Positions 22,813 through 36,265 of a stretch of 64,000 bases of DNA are shown here, in pieces (positions within the stretch are counted from its first letter, which is position 1; each line of letters opens with the position of its first letter). The notes beneath the pieces are model-generated. The model was not told the DNA's origin. It saw nothing but the letters and a program-made list of their open reading frames with translations, and did no database searches. This stretch comes from Harmothoe impar. Its lineage: Eukaryota > Annelida > Polychaeta > Phyllodocida > Polynoidae. Location of the stretch: positions 9,176,001 to 9,240,000 of the forward strand of contig OX381721.1 of the NCBI GenBank assembly GCA_947462335.1. Reading direction: 5' to 3'. Made by a program: the position numbers and the translations under genes.

Positions 22813-25454
22813 CCAATGCATAATTGCAGAGGAAGTTGAGCAGCTGCACACCGAGGGTGAATAAACTGAGGGTGGAAGTAGATAATTGTTGGGAGCAGCT
22901 CATTGTGCTGGAGAGGATAGCTGCGGGCAGGTCTGTCAGTAAGAGGTCGGGTCTGTCAGTAATAGGGCTGGGTGATGAGCAGTTAGTGCGGCCTGTGGGC
23001 AGGTGAAGAGTGGTTTGAGCAGCTAACTGAGCAATACACAGGGCAGCTTACATGGTATGGTAGTAAGAAGGTTCTTATATTTTTGGAATCCTGAATACCA
23101 TTAAGAAAAAACCGTTACTTTACGTCAAAATAACTTTCTAAAACTTTATATAACGTTATGCCATAGTAAGGAGCCTTAGAGAAACGTTACATAACGCTAT
23201 AAAATGTTGTATAACGTTTTTTGTTTACTGGGAATCTTAATTCTTTCCAACAAAAGATGAAATTGTGTTCTATCAGTTCCATTGGTGGCCATCTTGTCGG
23301 CTAGTTCAACATGTTGGCTTGTTCTTTTCCCAATTGTAGCATTCACAATTCTAGGAATCAGTATCATAATGATATTGCGTTGATTGGAACTTCAAACAAA
23401 CCAATACACCGACCGAATCGATTTGTAATGAACACTGCAAAGTAGGGGGCTTGAAAACGATGTTTAACTTTCAGGATGACATTCCACCCACACATCATAC
23501 TTTACGTAATGACCCGAAAGAGAACACTTTTCTCAATCATGATTATCATTTACTTTAATCTTCCTAATTATAATGATCACTTTAATTTTCTTAATCACAC
23601 TTATCTTACGGTAAAAGCTTGGAAAAGGTCAATTCAAATCTGGAGATAAATACTCGACAGCCAGCATGAGCTTCGGAGATGAAAAGTCCGAAGCAGTTGA
23701 CAATATCAAAATACCTTGTCCATGACCTCAGCCTCATAAATTGACTATAGATCATTCCTTGATGTCATCTGGCATGTATATTTAACATCTCAGAGAGTTT
23801 GGTGCACTGGTGTACAGTACGGCCTATCTTTGATCCTGTGCCACCCATGCCTGCATCCTACCCTGGGGGTTCCTGGCACCCTACACTGTTCTGCATGTTA
23901 TATTGGTATGTCTGCAGGTTATATACCCTTGTCCTTGAAATATATTTGGCCTTGTGACCTGTGCGTGATAATTCTAAGGGTTGCGGGGTTATTACTGACA
24001 AATCATAAAATAGAGGATCGTAGTTTATAGTATGAAGATAAATCATGATGTCTTAGATTCCTGGGCAACACCGATGGATTATGTAAAAATGATCACGCAC
24101 ATGTAATATGAAGATAAAATGAAAAATCAAATGATTTTATACAATCAACAGCAAATTGATGATGATAAAGATTCATATCTCGCAGCATCACAGTAAGGCC
24201 CCTTTCTTCTGTGATTCTATGGTAACTTGTACCATTCAGTAAAAGCAGAGCTATTCTAACGCAGATGATAACATCAGGAGATGTAGCCCAATCGCCTCCT
24301 ACTCTCTTCCTACAGCCCCTCTTCCTTCCCGTCCCTATCTGCATTTATCCCTGCTACTCTCTTCTGCTACTTCATATTTCCCCTATCGCTTCCCTTAAAT
24401 ATCTTCGCCTCTTTTTCTGCCTTCGTCGTTATCACTTATTTATTATGTCGTATAAATATCGTGCAGCCATATGTGTAAAGCTGTCAGTAATGCCCATCAA
24501 GTCAATACTACAATCCATTCTGGCCAATGTCAGATGTACGTAATTAGTGATCTAATTGGCTATATATAATCTAATTGGGGGAGCTGGGCTGATGAGTTCC
24601 TAGGGTGCTTGCAGATAACCCTTTAATGACAGCGTCGTGGTTACGTGCAAATTTACCCCTTTGTCGACACCCTGCATGCATGAAGCCTTGACGATATAGG
24701 CCAACTTTCCAGGACCAAACTCATGCATCATGCCGACCATAAGTTATTGTTGATACATTCCTGAAGCGTCGGCATGATGCACTAATGTAGCACCATGATG
24801 CACGACACATATATTGATGAATCATTGCAGATCATGGCGTTCTTAAAGGAAGGCCGAGGCAGGGACACATCATTAGTATAATTCTGCCATACACCTCCGG
24901 TATGACGCTCACATGGGTGAGTGAGATGGTTATTTACACCAGACGTGTACGTGACAGGTAGTACTGTGGCTACATTAGGGCTAGTGAATGTCTGGAAGGC
25001 AATATATGACACAATCTCTAGCTATTCATAGCACGTGTGGACTACAGTGCTTACACCAAGAGACATTACCTTCTACTTACTAAGTATAGCCGATATATTA
25101 TCATGGACGTCATCTATGATCATGAATGATAAGATGGTAGGAAAGATTGTTGCAACTACGAGGTGTTTGTCACAGAAAATGCTGTAAACTTTTTGTTTTG
25201 TATCTAGGACCTGTGCTATTAAAGATTGTCTCTTGATCGGTTAGTTATTATCGTGAATAGAGGAATTACAGATTACAATATGTCAGCAAGCCCCTGAGAG
25301 CAGCCTGCTATGTGTTGAAGGGAAAGTCTTACCCAGTATTATATGAACATGGGGACATGCCCACACAGAAAATCGCAATGCTCCGGTCCTTAGTCTGTAG
25401 TGGCTATCCCAGGTTAGTCATATAGGGCTATTGGTCAGGCGTGACCAAGTGCTA
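22813..25454. other. Gene-free stretch, nothing recognised
   Basis: No supported gene. A cluster of TAACGTTA-like words at 23145-23225 (ATAACGTTATG, AACGTTACATAACG, ATAACGTT) may be the remnant of an inverted-repeat element, but I could not find its ends. Confidence 0.5.
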
Positions 25455-25458
25455 TTAA

Positions 25459-27309
25459 GGTGGATCGCTACCCTTTGATTTCTTCAAATTCTTAAATCTA
25501 TTAAAATGGGCTAATATTGCATAGCCAGATACATATATACATTCCCTAAACTGTATTAAAAAAGTAGGTCATTTCAAGCAAAATTGTGCATTATGTAATA
25601 TTTTGAATATTTGATATATTAGTAACTGAAGATATTTCTTTTTTTAAAACATCAGCTACACTGAAAATATTGAATCTCAAATGTTAGTCAAAAGTTAGTA
25701 GGTTGTACTAACTTTTTACTAACTTTTGTACAAACATTAGCGAAAATTACGTGCCCAAAGTTCCTATCCTATCTTAGCGTTTTGCTGCTAACCCTTAGCT
25801 AAAAGTTAGCATTGCCCAGGTCACCTGAACTTATGAGGCTACCATAAAATCTGGTGTACACCCGCATCTCACATATAAGTCACACCCCGACTTTGAGAGA
25901 ATCCTATAACCTCTACCTAAGGCTTGAAAATTGTGATTTTAGTACTGTACTATACCTTCAAAAACCCTTGTATTACCTGCTCATAGACCTAAGAATATTG
26001 TATAACCTGCAATAGAGGTTTGGTTCTAGTATAACCCACAAGTTACATGCAGGAATTTACCGTAGTCATTCATTAGTGATTAGTACATTTATAACCAGTC
26101 AGTGGCATGGCCCTGGTTAATATGCAACAACCACATCATGAGTTACCTGTGCAATGGTAACTCCCTCCATTGAGCCCGGTTTGTCTACATAACAATTATT
26201 GTCCTGTAGAATTGGCCATACAGAGACTTGAGTCTGTCTTGGATATATGCATTTTTCAAAAACACAAAAAAGGTGTCCCATTCAGAAAACCTCATTGGAA
26301 TACGTTGATCAGTTTTTTTTTTAAATCTGGCTAAGTAGATACATGCATACATTATGTTACACCCCATATCATATTCAAAATTAGAAAAGGTTACCTCTAA
26401 GCATGATAACAAGTGCAATTACAATCTTATCATATAGATAAATATCTCATGATTTGCTTGTGCTGTCACCTGGTGTGGAGTTCCTGTGGGTAGCTGGTTA
26501 GTAAAAAGTTAGTCATAGTTTAGCAAAATCTTAGTTTGATTTAATAATGCTGATAAGTTAGTGGTTTTGACTAAGATATATTAGCATTGACTAACCCCCA
26601 GAATTTTCAGTGTAGTATATTGCAGATATTTACTATTTAGAACATTATAGATGCTATGGTGTTGCTCAAAATAACCAAGCTAGGGTATAAATCAACTGAT
26701 AAATCATGACAACTTTATACATTGATTTTTACTATTTACCAGTCATGCAATGCCATATATATTTAATTTAGTAATTTTTAGGCATTTTTCATTTTCAAAG
26801 GTCCAAAACCCTAATAATATGCCCAAGACCCCCTTTAAAAATTACTTTTATATGTTAGCAAATGATCTAAACTATTTTCTGATTGAGTTAAAAAAAATTA
26901 TGTTAATATAGAATAATATTTTTAGCCAATAAGGCTAAAAATAAGGACGATTTCTTTTTACTCTTTCCCGAAACATCATTATTTTCACCCAGAATGCCAT
27001 AGTGTAAAACAAATTTTCCAGTAAAGAGGAACATATAGGCGTTTCACAGGTGATGTTTTACATTTCTGCACATAATGGTTGATATGAAAAAATATATATA
27101 TTGGAAGTTTTCTTTTTTTTTTGTTATTTTCAACAAAATAAATTTACATACCCTGTTTTTTCATAGTTCTATACTTAAAACAATAGTTTGGGACCCACTA
27201 CTATTCTTTGCATTTTCCAATTCTATATATGATTTTAACTGCCTGTGAACAAAACGTTGGGAGATTCTGTTAATTTTCAGTGACTTTGACTCAAGGGTAG
27301 CGACCCACC
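25459..27309. mobile_element. TTAA-flanked TIR element, host of a nested insertion
   Basis: TTAA at 25455-25458 and 27310-27313 flanks inverted tips GGTGGATCGCTACCCTT (left) and GGTGGGTCGCTACCCTTG (right, opposite strand). A second copy of the left end at 31036 supports a repeat family. The body is AT-rich with no transposase frame. A CACTG-ended element occupies 25659-26612 inside it; without that the element is about 900 bp. Confidence 0.72.
25659..26612. mobile_element. CACTG-ended element with GTTAGT motifs, nested
   Basis: TA (25657-25658) then CACTGAAAAT on the left, and ATTTTCAGTG then TA (26613-26614) on the right. Subterminal zones hold many copies of AAAAGTTAGT/ACTAACTTTT in both orientations (25685-25815 and 26500-26595). 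No coding content. It sits inside the TTAA-flanked element and so is younger than it. Confidence 0.72.
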
Positions 27310-27313
27310 TTAA

Positions 27314-29672
27314 ACAAGGCAAAACAACTTAATTATGGATAATGCCTTACTCAAAATGACTTAGCCTAATACACATTGAAATGGAAAAGACTGAGGTGAC
27401 TGTATTAACTAACTAGGTTGGTCGTACAGGGAGCCAGAGAATGACTAACTAGGTTAAGTTCTATTGTCTGATTTGTTGTGCAGTACTGACTTAGGTCTGG
27501 AGCCTAAAGATTACCAGTGTAGCTAACAAAAAAACATTTGTATGAAAAGAGTTTTTATAGCTTTCTCCGGAATAGGGTTTCCTTCTAACGTTTGCAAACG
27601 TTTGGAAAACGAACATGGTGCACCAGAAAGTATGCTGGCTATAAAGGCTTGAATATTTAAATCCCACATGTTGGGCCAATAGGCTATATAATATATATAT
27701 AGCCTCAGAGCCTATAACAATATACATATATCATGATACAGCGTTGAAGCATGTAATAAGGAGCTGAAAATAAAGCACTTATCTCTGATGTCATACCATA
27801 TGGCTTCCTAATACATTATTTACGCCACCATTTACCTGCCTTTATAGGCTCTACATACCCTAATCAGGCACTATTACTTGTTACTTAAAGCTCCCTCGAC
27901 AGGGCCATCTACTTCCTAATATATTAATAATAGATTGTTTTCTCAGCAGCCATGGAGGCATGGTCTGGCAGAGCAGGGTGAGGCCTACGTCAATCACAAT
28001 GTTTTTGGTGCTGTATAAACAATAGGGGAGTCAGTGATGTAGTGGCAGTGTAGACTGTGTATGGAGGAGAAGGGTTGGTGCTGCTGGGGTGGGGAACGTG
28101 GGTGGGGGTCTGGTTGGGTGGGGGTTTAGGAGGGGGCATGGCAGGTGCAGCGCTCTATTAATGCTTAAGCAGCCGGTAAACCCCATCGACTGACACAAAA
28201 CGATAAAAACTGTACTTTCTAACTCTCATCAGTGTTAATTACCTAAACCAGAATCAAACATAGCAAAATCATGCCACATGTTATCAAAATTGGTGGTCAT
28301 TTTGATGGACTTCCCCATTCCCCATATTGTAAAAAAGTCACTCTAAAGCAAGTGCTGATACAGATAGTGTTGGGAGGAATGCCTTCATACAGCTAGCCGG
28401 TTTTTTTATAAACATGCATATTAAAATCTGGGACATATTTATTTGAATTGAGTTGACATTTCAATAGCTTTATTGGCTTCACAATCAGGATGTTCATACA
28501 TGTCAATCGTATAACATTTCATATTCATATTTCATGATGCCATAGGCTAATGTCACGTTTCAACAGAGGTAACATTGAGTGTTATGGTGAGGCCCAAATT
28601 GCTCCTTTATTCACAAGTTGTGTAGGAGTATCAAAATATAACAGCCTACTGGTTAAACCTGTCACTGGCTTCCATCCACACTATACATAATAACATGGCA
28701 CTAAGCCTACACCAAGCCACCAGGTAACTCATCCACTAATCCCTGCCATCAGTACATGGTAGGTGAGGGTCGGAGAAGGATCAGGTGCCTAGAAGTTAGC
28801 TAATTATTACTCCTTATTAGGCAAGAATCATCCCCCTTATGTATCCAAGGTTACTGAGGTGAAGGGAGAGCAATAACATGTATAAATCTGAGTATACCTA
28901 GTACTGAGCTCAAGGTATTTCTGGGTGATGCTGCGTTGTCCTTGTGCTTAGCCCTTAACATGGGTATTTGTGGTATAGAACCCTGTGTGATAATGTGCGG
29001 ATGCCATATAATTATTCTGCTTCAATGTGAGATCAATAATCCTCGAAATACTTAAATTATGGGAGATTGGTATGTTTTCGATGTTACTGGAGTAGTCCAA
29101 AATCTATGGTCTCATCAGATCACGTCCATATGTTATATATAATCATATGTGTGACAGGCAAGGCATTTTCCTTAAGGGCTATCACTGATAATGCGGGATA
29201 ATCTATGTTCCAAAAATAGAAAATAATTATTAGCTTCATGTTGTGTGCAGAAACGTGTGCAAAATGTGTTTTATTTGACAGCCACAACATGGGCCCTATT
29301 ACCCGCCTCCACCCGTGCAGATCATTACAGAGGACACGCACAACTCACATTAACTTCAACGTTAAATTATCTCCTTCTAGTAAGAGTGAGGGGGAGGGTC
29401 TTTGGAAGTAACTTAAAAGGCAGCTTCCATTCTGGGTTACTGGGTTGTCAAGGTGATCTGTTCGTGATGGTGTATGGGGACAGGTGTATGCGCAGGGGAA
29501 TACTGGGTTTCATGGTCAAATCTCACCTGTACAGCGTGGATAATACGATATTAGTGTTTCCAAAGAACCTGCCATTTACTGTGTTTGGTAGGGTTGGCTG
29601 AGCTGTTTACAGTCAGTTAACAATTGACCATTAAAGGAGAAACAGTCGCAGCTGACTGCTGAATTATTCTAA
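27314..29672. other. Gene-free stretch with a G-rich tract
   Basis: No gene recognised. The plus strand at 28078-28138 has many runs of three to five G (GGGGTGGGG, GGGTGGGGG, GGGTGGGGG, GGAGGGGGC), a good G-quadruplex candidate. Confidence 0.5.
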
Positions 29673-29835
29673 CACAGCCAAAAATAATTATCTCATTTCA
29701 AGAAAATAAGATAAATAAACTGACCTGGCAGACAAATGTCTAGTCTTTAAAAAAAAGTCTTAAAACTAGTCATTTGTCCACCAGGCGAGTTTATGTATCT
29801 TATTTTCTTGAAATGAGATTATTATTTTGGCTGTG
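29673..29835. mobile_element. 163-bp near-perfect foldback element
   Basis: The ends CACAGCCAAAA and TTTTGGCTGTG begin a palindrome that continues through TCTCATTTCAAGAAAATAAG and CTTATTTTCTTGAAATGAGA, then CTGG/CCAG and GACAAATG/CATTTGTC, almost to the centre. It would fold into one long hairpin. It may be a snapback MITE or a hairpin-RNA source. No target duplication was recognised. Confidence 0.75.
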
Positions 29836-31034
29836 AAGGCACTGAATTAAGGCACAATGGTGACAGATGCATATCAAGCCGTGGGGTATAATACAGACCA
29901 TATAGGGGATTGGGTAACACCACTTTATACTACCACTATGTATGATGCAGGTGAATAAGATGCCCTTTATCCGTCCCTTGAGTTACCTATTCTTCAGGCT
30001 CCGATTTAGTCCTCACATATCAGTAACATTCACAACATATCCACAGTCGGCCAATATGAGTGCAGTTGCCCAGGCCATCCCAGATGAACGTGTTGTATTA
30101 CTATCATTATCATTTTCTTGTATTACTTCCATTACTCTCTGTACAGATCGACTTACTGCGGACCCTTTTTGTGTATTTACTATGGACCGCATACAAAGCT
30201 GTCTCCCCTTCAGTAGCTTTGTAGTTGTATATACCTGTGTAGAATTCTGAACTGTTTAATTGTGGTACAGAAACTGTTCGGATTAATAAATCATGTCATT
30301 TCCATGGATTACCTCAATGTATTAGATTTAATCTAATAATTTGTGGTCAAAAACTTTCGTTGTGGTGTCTAGTCCTTTTGCAGAGATGGGCATTTTATTG
30401 TGCTTGCACAAAATTCATCAATTTGCAACAGTGAAAATCTATTGTGGATTACAAAATGAGTTTACAATCATTGTACAATTTCTAATTCACTTTTAAATAT
30501 CTAGTCTCAAATGAATAAATCGGAAAACTGCAATTACAGTCCTAACCATTTTTCATTTTACGTAAGGCAGGGAATATTGTTTGTAAGCCATTGTCCATCT
30601 AAGTACACTGACTAACACATTGCGTTTCTGTTGAATATCCCTATATATTTGATTACTGGTAATCATGTGTTTTTGGTTCCACGTGCATTATCACAGCATG
30701 AATCCCCTGAGCAATCCCCGGCGGTGACAAAGTACTAAACATCTGTATAGGAGAGTGATGTCACGTGACTAAGCTGGTGTCTGCAATGGAAAAGGTTGCT
30801 TGTAGACTGACCAGCGAGGTCACGTCCTCGCAGAGCCAGCACTAGATTATAGCCAGCACCAGCAGCCGAGGGCCTGCGTGGAAGCCGACTGGCAAATGTG
30901 GGGACCAGCGAATAATCATGTCTGTCCTTTTACTTGACAATTTGGCTGACACAAAGTTTGTTCAACACATATCTTGGGTGGTGGCAGAGGGCTGATGGGT
31001 GGGGGGGGGGGGGATTGAGTTTAATACAATCGAG
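29836..31034. other. Gene-free stretch
   Basis: No supported gene. A run of twelve G lies at about 31001-31012. Several short frames exist, none with recognisable domains. Confidence 0.5.
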
Positions 31035-31270
31035 TTAAAGGTGGGTCGCTACCTCTTGAAAATGAACACACTGCGCAGGTATCTGCGCATATACCTTAAA
31101 TGTATCCGAATGAGCTAATATTACAGTCTCTGATACATATATATGCTGATTAAGCCATGTTAAAAAATTGAGAGATTTCAAGCAAAATTGACCGTTTTAT
31201 TAGACTTTGCATAATTGATATATTTAAAGCTAATGATATTTGCTATTTTTATCAAAAGTTAGAAGATTGA
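31035..31270. mobile_element. Solo left end of the GGTGG TIR element family
   Basis: GTTAAAGGTGGGTCGCTACC at 31033-31052 matches the left tip of the 25459 element, and homology continues: GGGCTAATATTGCA and GAGCTAATATTACA, ATTTCAAGCAAAATTG in both, then ATTGATATATTTAAAGCTAA against TTGATATATTAGTAACTGAA. No matching right end was found downstream. This is either a truncated copy or one whose right end has diverged. Confidence 0.65.
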
Positions 31271-32324
31271 AACTATTTACCAATAAATCATTATCTAGAA
31301 TGATATAGATCTCATTAAGATACTTAGAAAAACCAAGGGTATCAATTGTAGCCATTTTCTACCCTGATTCTAGCCATTTTACACTTTATTTTTAGCCTGT
31401 CTCCATGGGGCATCACTGTGTACACAATGTCATACACAACGCTTATATTAATTGGAGTATGAATGAAGAAATGGTAGCCAAGTATTATATTGTGTGTTTT
31501 GTTCCACTGTCACACCATGAATTGACGTCCATGGTCACACCAACATCAAATTGTGAGAGCAATTTGACAAACAGAAAGGTTTTCTGTTACAGCATCCCAG
31601 GCGGTTCTACTGTTTCATGTTATAAATGACAAGCAGTGCGTCATGCAGGAAGTAGTTTGGCCGAAAGAAAATCAAAAAGCACAAACTACGGAGCACATGT
31701 AAAATTAATTGATGCTTCATCAAGGCGACTCTCTAGAATTTGAGTCAGCTAGAGAAAGAACTTGGGGAAAATAAATAGTATCTGTCGTCTTGATGACAGA
31801 TATTGATAATGATAAATGAAATAATGACCAATTTCATATTTTGATAAAATTTTAAAGTATTATTATTTCATATTTATGATGTAATCATCTATTGTTCTGG
31901 GCACCTTTTCGAGATTTACATGTGTTTGTGTCTTATTACCACGTCCCAATATCATAGTACATTCTAAAGACGCTCTTCCAATGACCTATACCATCCTATT
32001 CCCCTGCCTGCCCCCAGCCCCTCAGCTGCTACCGGACATTGTAGACACTGTCCTCTCTACGCATGCACAGGTGGCTCTGCAGGTTTGTAATAGCCCAAAT
32101 TAAAAGTCCAAAAGTCAGGTGCATTGAAGTACAACGTCATAAATATGTCCAGTTGACACTAGTTGCTGTTGTTTAATCCTATCAGGGATAAACCTTTGAT
32201 AAAAGTGCAGACGTGGAGGAAATTCGGACTATTATTATACAATATTGTATGACATGGGGAAGGCGAATACTTCACCAGGCCCAGGTATAAAACACATGAT
32301 ACGAAGCAAGCAATTGGACAATAT
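31271..32324. other. Gene-free stretch
   Basis: Nothing recognised beyond AT-rich sequence and short frames. Confidence 0.5.
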
Positions 32325-32715
32325 ATTATTTTGTTGGGTGACATGGGCTGTCATAAAAGGGACAATTATGATGGTGAGACAAGCTCTAAAGGGGAAATGA
32401 TTGAAACCAGAGAAGTCCTTGGGTGAAAGTCGATACTGAAAGTACATGTTAGGTATGCAACATCATTGAACAAGCCGAAATCGGATTTGAAATGCAAAAT
32501 ACATTTTACTTTGTTGAATGACATTTGCTGTAAGTAAAGGGACAATATGAAGGCTAGACAAGCGCTAAAGGGTAATGATTGAAACCAGAGAAGTCCTTGG
32601 GTGAAGACTTTGAAAGTCGCTACTGAAATTACAGATAAACATCATTGAACCAGCCGAACATAATCTCCGCATCTTTAACATATGGCATATCTGATTTAAA
32701 CTGCAAAACTAATTT
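32325..32715. repeat. Local tandem duplication of ~195 bp
   Basis: Two adjacent units (about 32325-32515 and 32516-32715) share, in order, AAAGGGACAAT, AGACAAGC, TGATTGAAACCAGAGAAGTC, CTTGGGTGAA, ACTGAAA and CATCATTGAAC. Indels are small. No frame is conserved, so it is a simple tandem duplication. Confidence 0.75.
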
Positions 32716-35415
32716 CTTGTGGTCTTGCTTTCTCGGTATAGGAATTTGAGAAGAATGTACACAAACAGTTTAGGGAACTATTTGCAATGTTGATTAATTG
32801 AAAACATATTTATAAGGGTGAGGAAATAACATTACAATATAATTATGCTAGTAAAGTGGCCTTTCCTACCGATGATGTCACCACGGTGGCATTGTGATGA
32901 TGTGATGATGTACAGTGCCTCTATGACTGAAATATATGTAATAGTGGCAGCTTATTATTCCATGAAGCTTTACCATAATTTGTTCCCAAGCTCATTCCAT
33001 AACGTATATAAATAGCTCTATAGCTTATATAAATAGCTTTATAGGTTCTCTAATAGTTGCAGCTCGTGTCACTAGGTGGCACTGTTGTGGCTCCGAATGA
33101 ATAATCTTTAAAGCTGGCATACCACCTCAGATATATAGATAGTTCACTTTTTGCATATTTATAAAGGGTCTCCTTAGTGCAGTGTACTAGTAAAATCTCA
33201 ATCAAATGTATGGCTTTTAACTGTGCTAAATTCAAAGGTTTAGATCAGAAAAAACATAGAATGCTTCCAGCATACTATTCAGCACTTGATCACATTAACA
33301 ATAGTAGCGCCATCTGCAGTGTTCTCTCTTGCAAAAATAAATGCCGATTATAATAGGGAAAGGGTTATACAATCATCTTTACAAATGAAGAAAATGTAGG
33401 TTTGCGTATGCCAAGTGGTACACTAAAAAAATAAACTTGTATCTAGACTCGTCTAAGTGACGGTCATAAAATAAACAAGTCAAAAGTTGTCAAACCTATC
33501 AGTTTACCATCCAACAAATAGAATGTGGAGCTGGCAAATGTCGGGTTTTGGGCTGGCACATGCCAAGTGGGTCTTCTATCTCCAGCTAGAAGACCCGCTT
33601 CCTTGTCACTTAGACAAGTTTTTAACTCGTCTATTCTATGATCGTCGCTTTGAAGAGTCTGGAGACAAGTTTACTTTTTGAGTGTATGGCAGCTATAAAC
33701 ATTCCACCCTCGCAACCCACCTACTACCTAGTCATTCCTCCCCTATACCTACGCACATACCGTTGTGTCTATATGTACACCTACTGCGCATCCTGAATCC
33801 TGACACACAGCCTCTATCTGGTCTGGGGCATCACGTGACCACTATGTCATTAGATCCCGGATGTCCATTTCAGAGAATGAAAAGAGAAGGGAAGGTGGAA
33901 ATATGACGGTTCTCAATATTTGACTGAGTCCTTCCTGGAAGGAAATCGACCTCTCGAAAGCAATAGGACAGGGGTATTTTTATTGCTATGGGATATTGGG
34001 ATTATAGACGGTACATACAACGAAAGGCATACGATCCCTTGCCTGTCTCTTTTTTAGTAAATCATTTTTCAAATATTCAGCGAAATACTTGTTTGGGGGA
34101 TTGTATTTCAGACCAATTTAACAGTAGAAAGCGGAAGATTACATTTTGAGTGCATTCTCCGAAAACATATTGCAAGAAATTGAGTTTATCCAAACGTAAG
34201 ACAGTTGGAAAAAGAAGAGAATTACGAATTACGATATACATGTGACCTTCTAGGTCTCTGCTTTTTAGTTCACATAGATTAAACCAACTATAAATACCCG
34301 TTTTATATATCCAATAGAGAATATATGGTGTATTTTGAAAAACTTTATGTGCAGCACGAAAGCGAGGTTGTTGGTTCCGAATGCCCCGAGGGACTAGTAT
34401 GCAGTGCTATTAAAGATACCATCACCAACATTCCATAGGGATGGTATGTAGAGGGGGTATGAATACAGATGTAGGGGTTATCCAGTACATCAACATACCC
34501 ATAAACCATAATTACATGTGTGTTGGAAAACACCAGATATGCATGCATCCTGGTACACAGTAAATGATCGTTAAAGCCCCAGCACCCCTATATATAGGGC
34601 TGAGTACCTGTCCCGACTGCACTCTGACTGTTACTGGACGTGTGGTAAGATCTGTGGGTTTAAGGGCACATCGTGCAATAAAGAAGCATGTCAGCCCAAT
34701 GGTTGATACATCCAAAAGGGTCGATATGATGCACTACAATGTCTCTCACTGGTGCTGTGTTATTTAGCATCATGGTGGCAAATGAACCTACATCAGCATT
34801 GACTTACAACATGATTGAAGCAAACACATTTACAATTTAGGCTTGTGATTTACAGAATATTTTCAATAAGCTTTTCTGAAAAGAAATCAGCTTGTTCAGA
34901 AAAATGCAATGCCAAATATTTAACCAATTCGAATTCAAATGAAACAAAAGCCTCTACCCCTGTCTAACTTTGTATGCATGATTTCCCATCTGTGTCTTTC
35001 AACCTCCCTCTCACTCTAATTATATTTATTTCAGCAATATGTAATATTGCAATAGTACACACCAATCGCTCAGCTAGTGGCGTGCCATGTTAGTTTAGCG
35101 TTAAGGCCCTTAAAACCTCTGCAATGTGAAACTCCTTACAACCTGCTGCGTGCGCATCCTCCCACGCTGGTGGCGCCACCATCGGCCAATTGTCAACACA
35201 TGCATGTCCACAGTACATAGTGCTGTACTGTTTGTTAAACACGGACAGGAGCAGTGAATCCATCAGACAGTTTAACCGGACTAAGGTCTACTATGGAGGC
35301 CCATCTAGGGGAAGGGATGGATGTAAACCTTTTATGGGTACATGGGATATGACATTTTCATTGGTGCATTGTGTCCCTGAAGTCTTATTTTGTCTACCTC
35401 TTCATGCCAATAATA
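32716..35415. other. Gene-free stretch
   Basis: Only short unsupported frames; no RNA gene, TIR element or array recognised. Confidence 0.5.
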
Positions 35416-35417
35416 GG

Positions 35418-35607
35418 GGTGCAGAGGGCCCCCCCTGAGGTCCGAAAGTCGCCGAAATTAAGGGATCCAGGTCGAAAGGTCGCTTTCTTGACCTTTTGAT
35501 TGATTGTCAATTTTGTCCAAAAGTCGCCAGGTCGCTTATTATTGCCTTAGGTCGAAAGTCGTTCAAAACAGCCCAGGTCGCCAGGTCGCTTTTACCCCAT
35601 CTGCAGC
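35418..35607. repeat. AGGTCG motif cluster
   Basis: About nine near-copies of AGGTCG or AAAGTCG occur in 160 bp, such as AGGTCGAAAGGTCGC, AGTCGCCAGGTCGC and CAGGTCGCCAGGTCGCTT. The borders TGCAGAGGG and CCCATCTGCA are weakly inverted, so it may be a short motif-filled MITE. The hexamer resembles a nuclear-receptor half-site (AGGTCA) but differs at the last base. Confidence 0.5.
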
Positions 35608-36159
35608 CACAATACTTATAACAGCGGCTACCACATAAACATATATGTTTTAAGTGGATAGCCCTTCAAGTACAGCATAATGATTTAATGCACATTGACA
35701 TGACATGTTATCGACACAATACGTGAATGACGCAGGGCGAGTTAATTGCCAGTGCTGCATTTCGCGAGGCATCAATTCTGTATTATTGCAATCCAATGCT
35801 AGTGAGTTACTCGCCAGTGTTGCACCGGTGCATTATGACACCACTTGCTGGACATATCTATGCTTTGATCGATTAAAGTGTCAACGAGTTAACCAGAGCT
35901 ATTGCATTCACATATAGAATGAAATAGTCTACACTTAATAACTCATTATACCAGGATATTTCAAATGAAGGAAGAGTAAAGAACATCCTCATTTTTCACC
36001 CCTTGCGAACTGTTTACTTTTGCCCGAGTGGTACTTCATACGTTTATTCACGCATTTGGAGATCCTGTTATTGGTCTCAAGGACGTTTCATTGGAAGGCG
36101 CTGTAGGATGCGACACCGACACACAGTGAACGCCTTGTGGAGGCATTAACGACTGGCCA

Positions 36160-36265
36160 TGCAATGGGAGGGGGGGGGTAGGAGGGGTGAGGGATGGGGA
36201 GGGATGGGAGTAGGAGGGGTGAGGGGTGGGGAGGGATTGTGAGGGGGTGGATGAGGAGGAGGTTC
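36160..36265 (+). repeat. G-rich tandem tract, quadruplex candidate
   Basis: Two to three degenerate copies of GGAGTAGGAGGGGTGAGGG and GGGGAGGGAT contain at least eight runs of three or more G on the plus strand. A GTT microsatellite follows at about 36466-36505. Confidence 0.7.

Noticed and set aside
22563..22903. Lys/Glu-rich and Ser/Phe/Leu-rich frames
   Set aside because: Translations of the GAAA microsatellite.
29245..29601. 118-codon plus-strand frame
   Set aside because: No domain, no paralog keeping the frame, and it overlaps unrelated sequence; length is within chance expectation.
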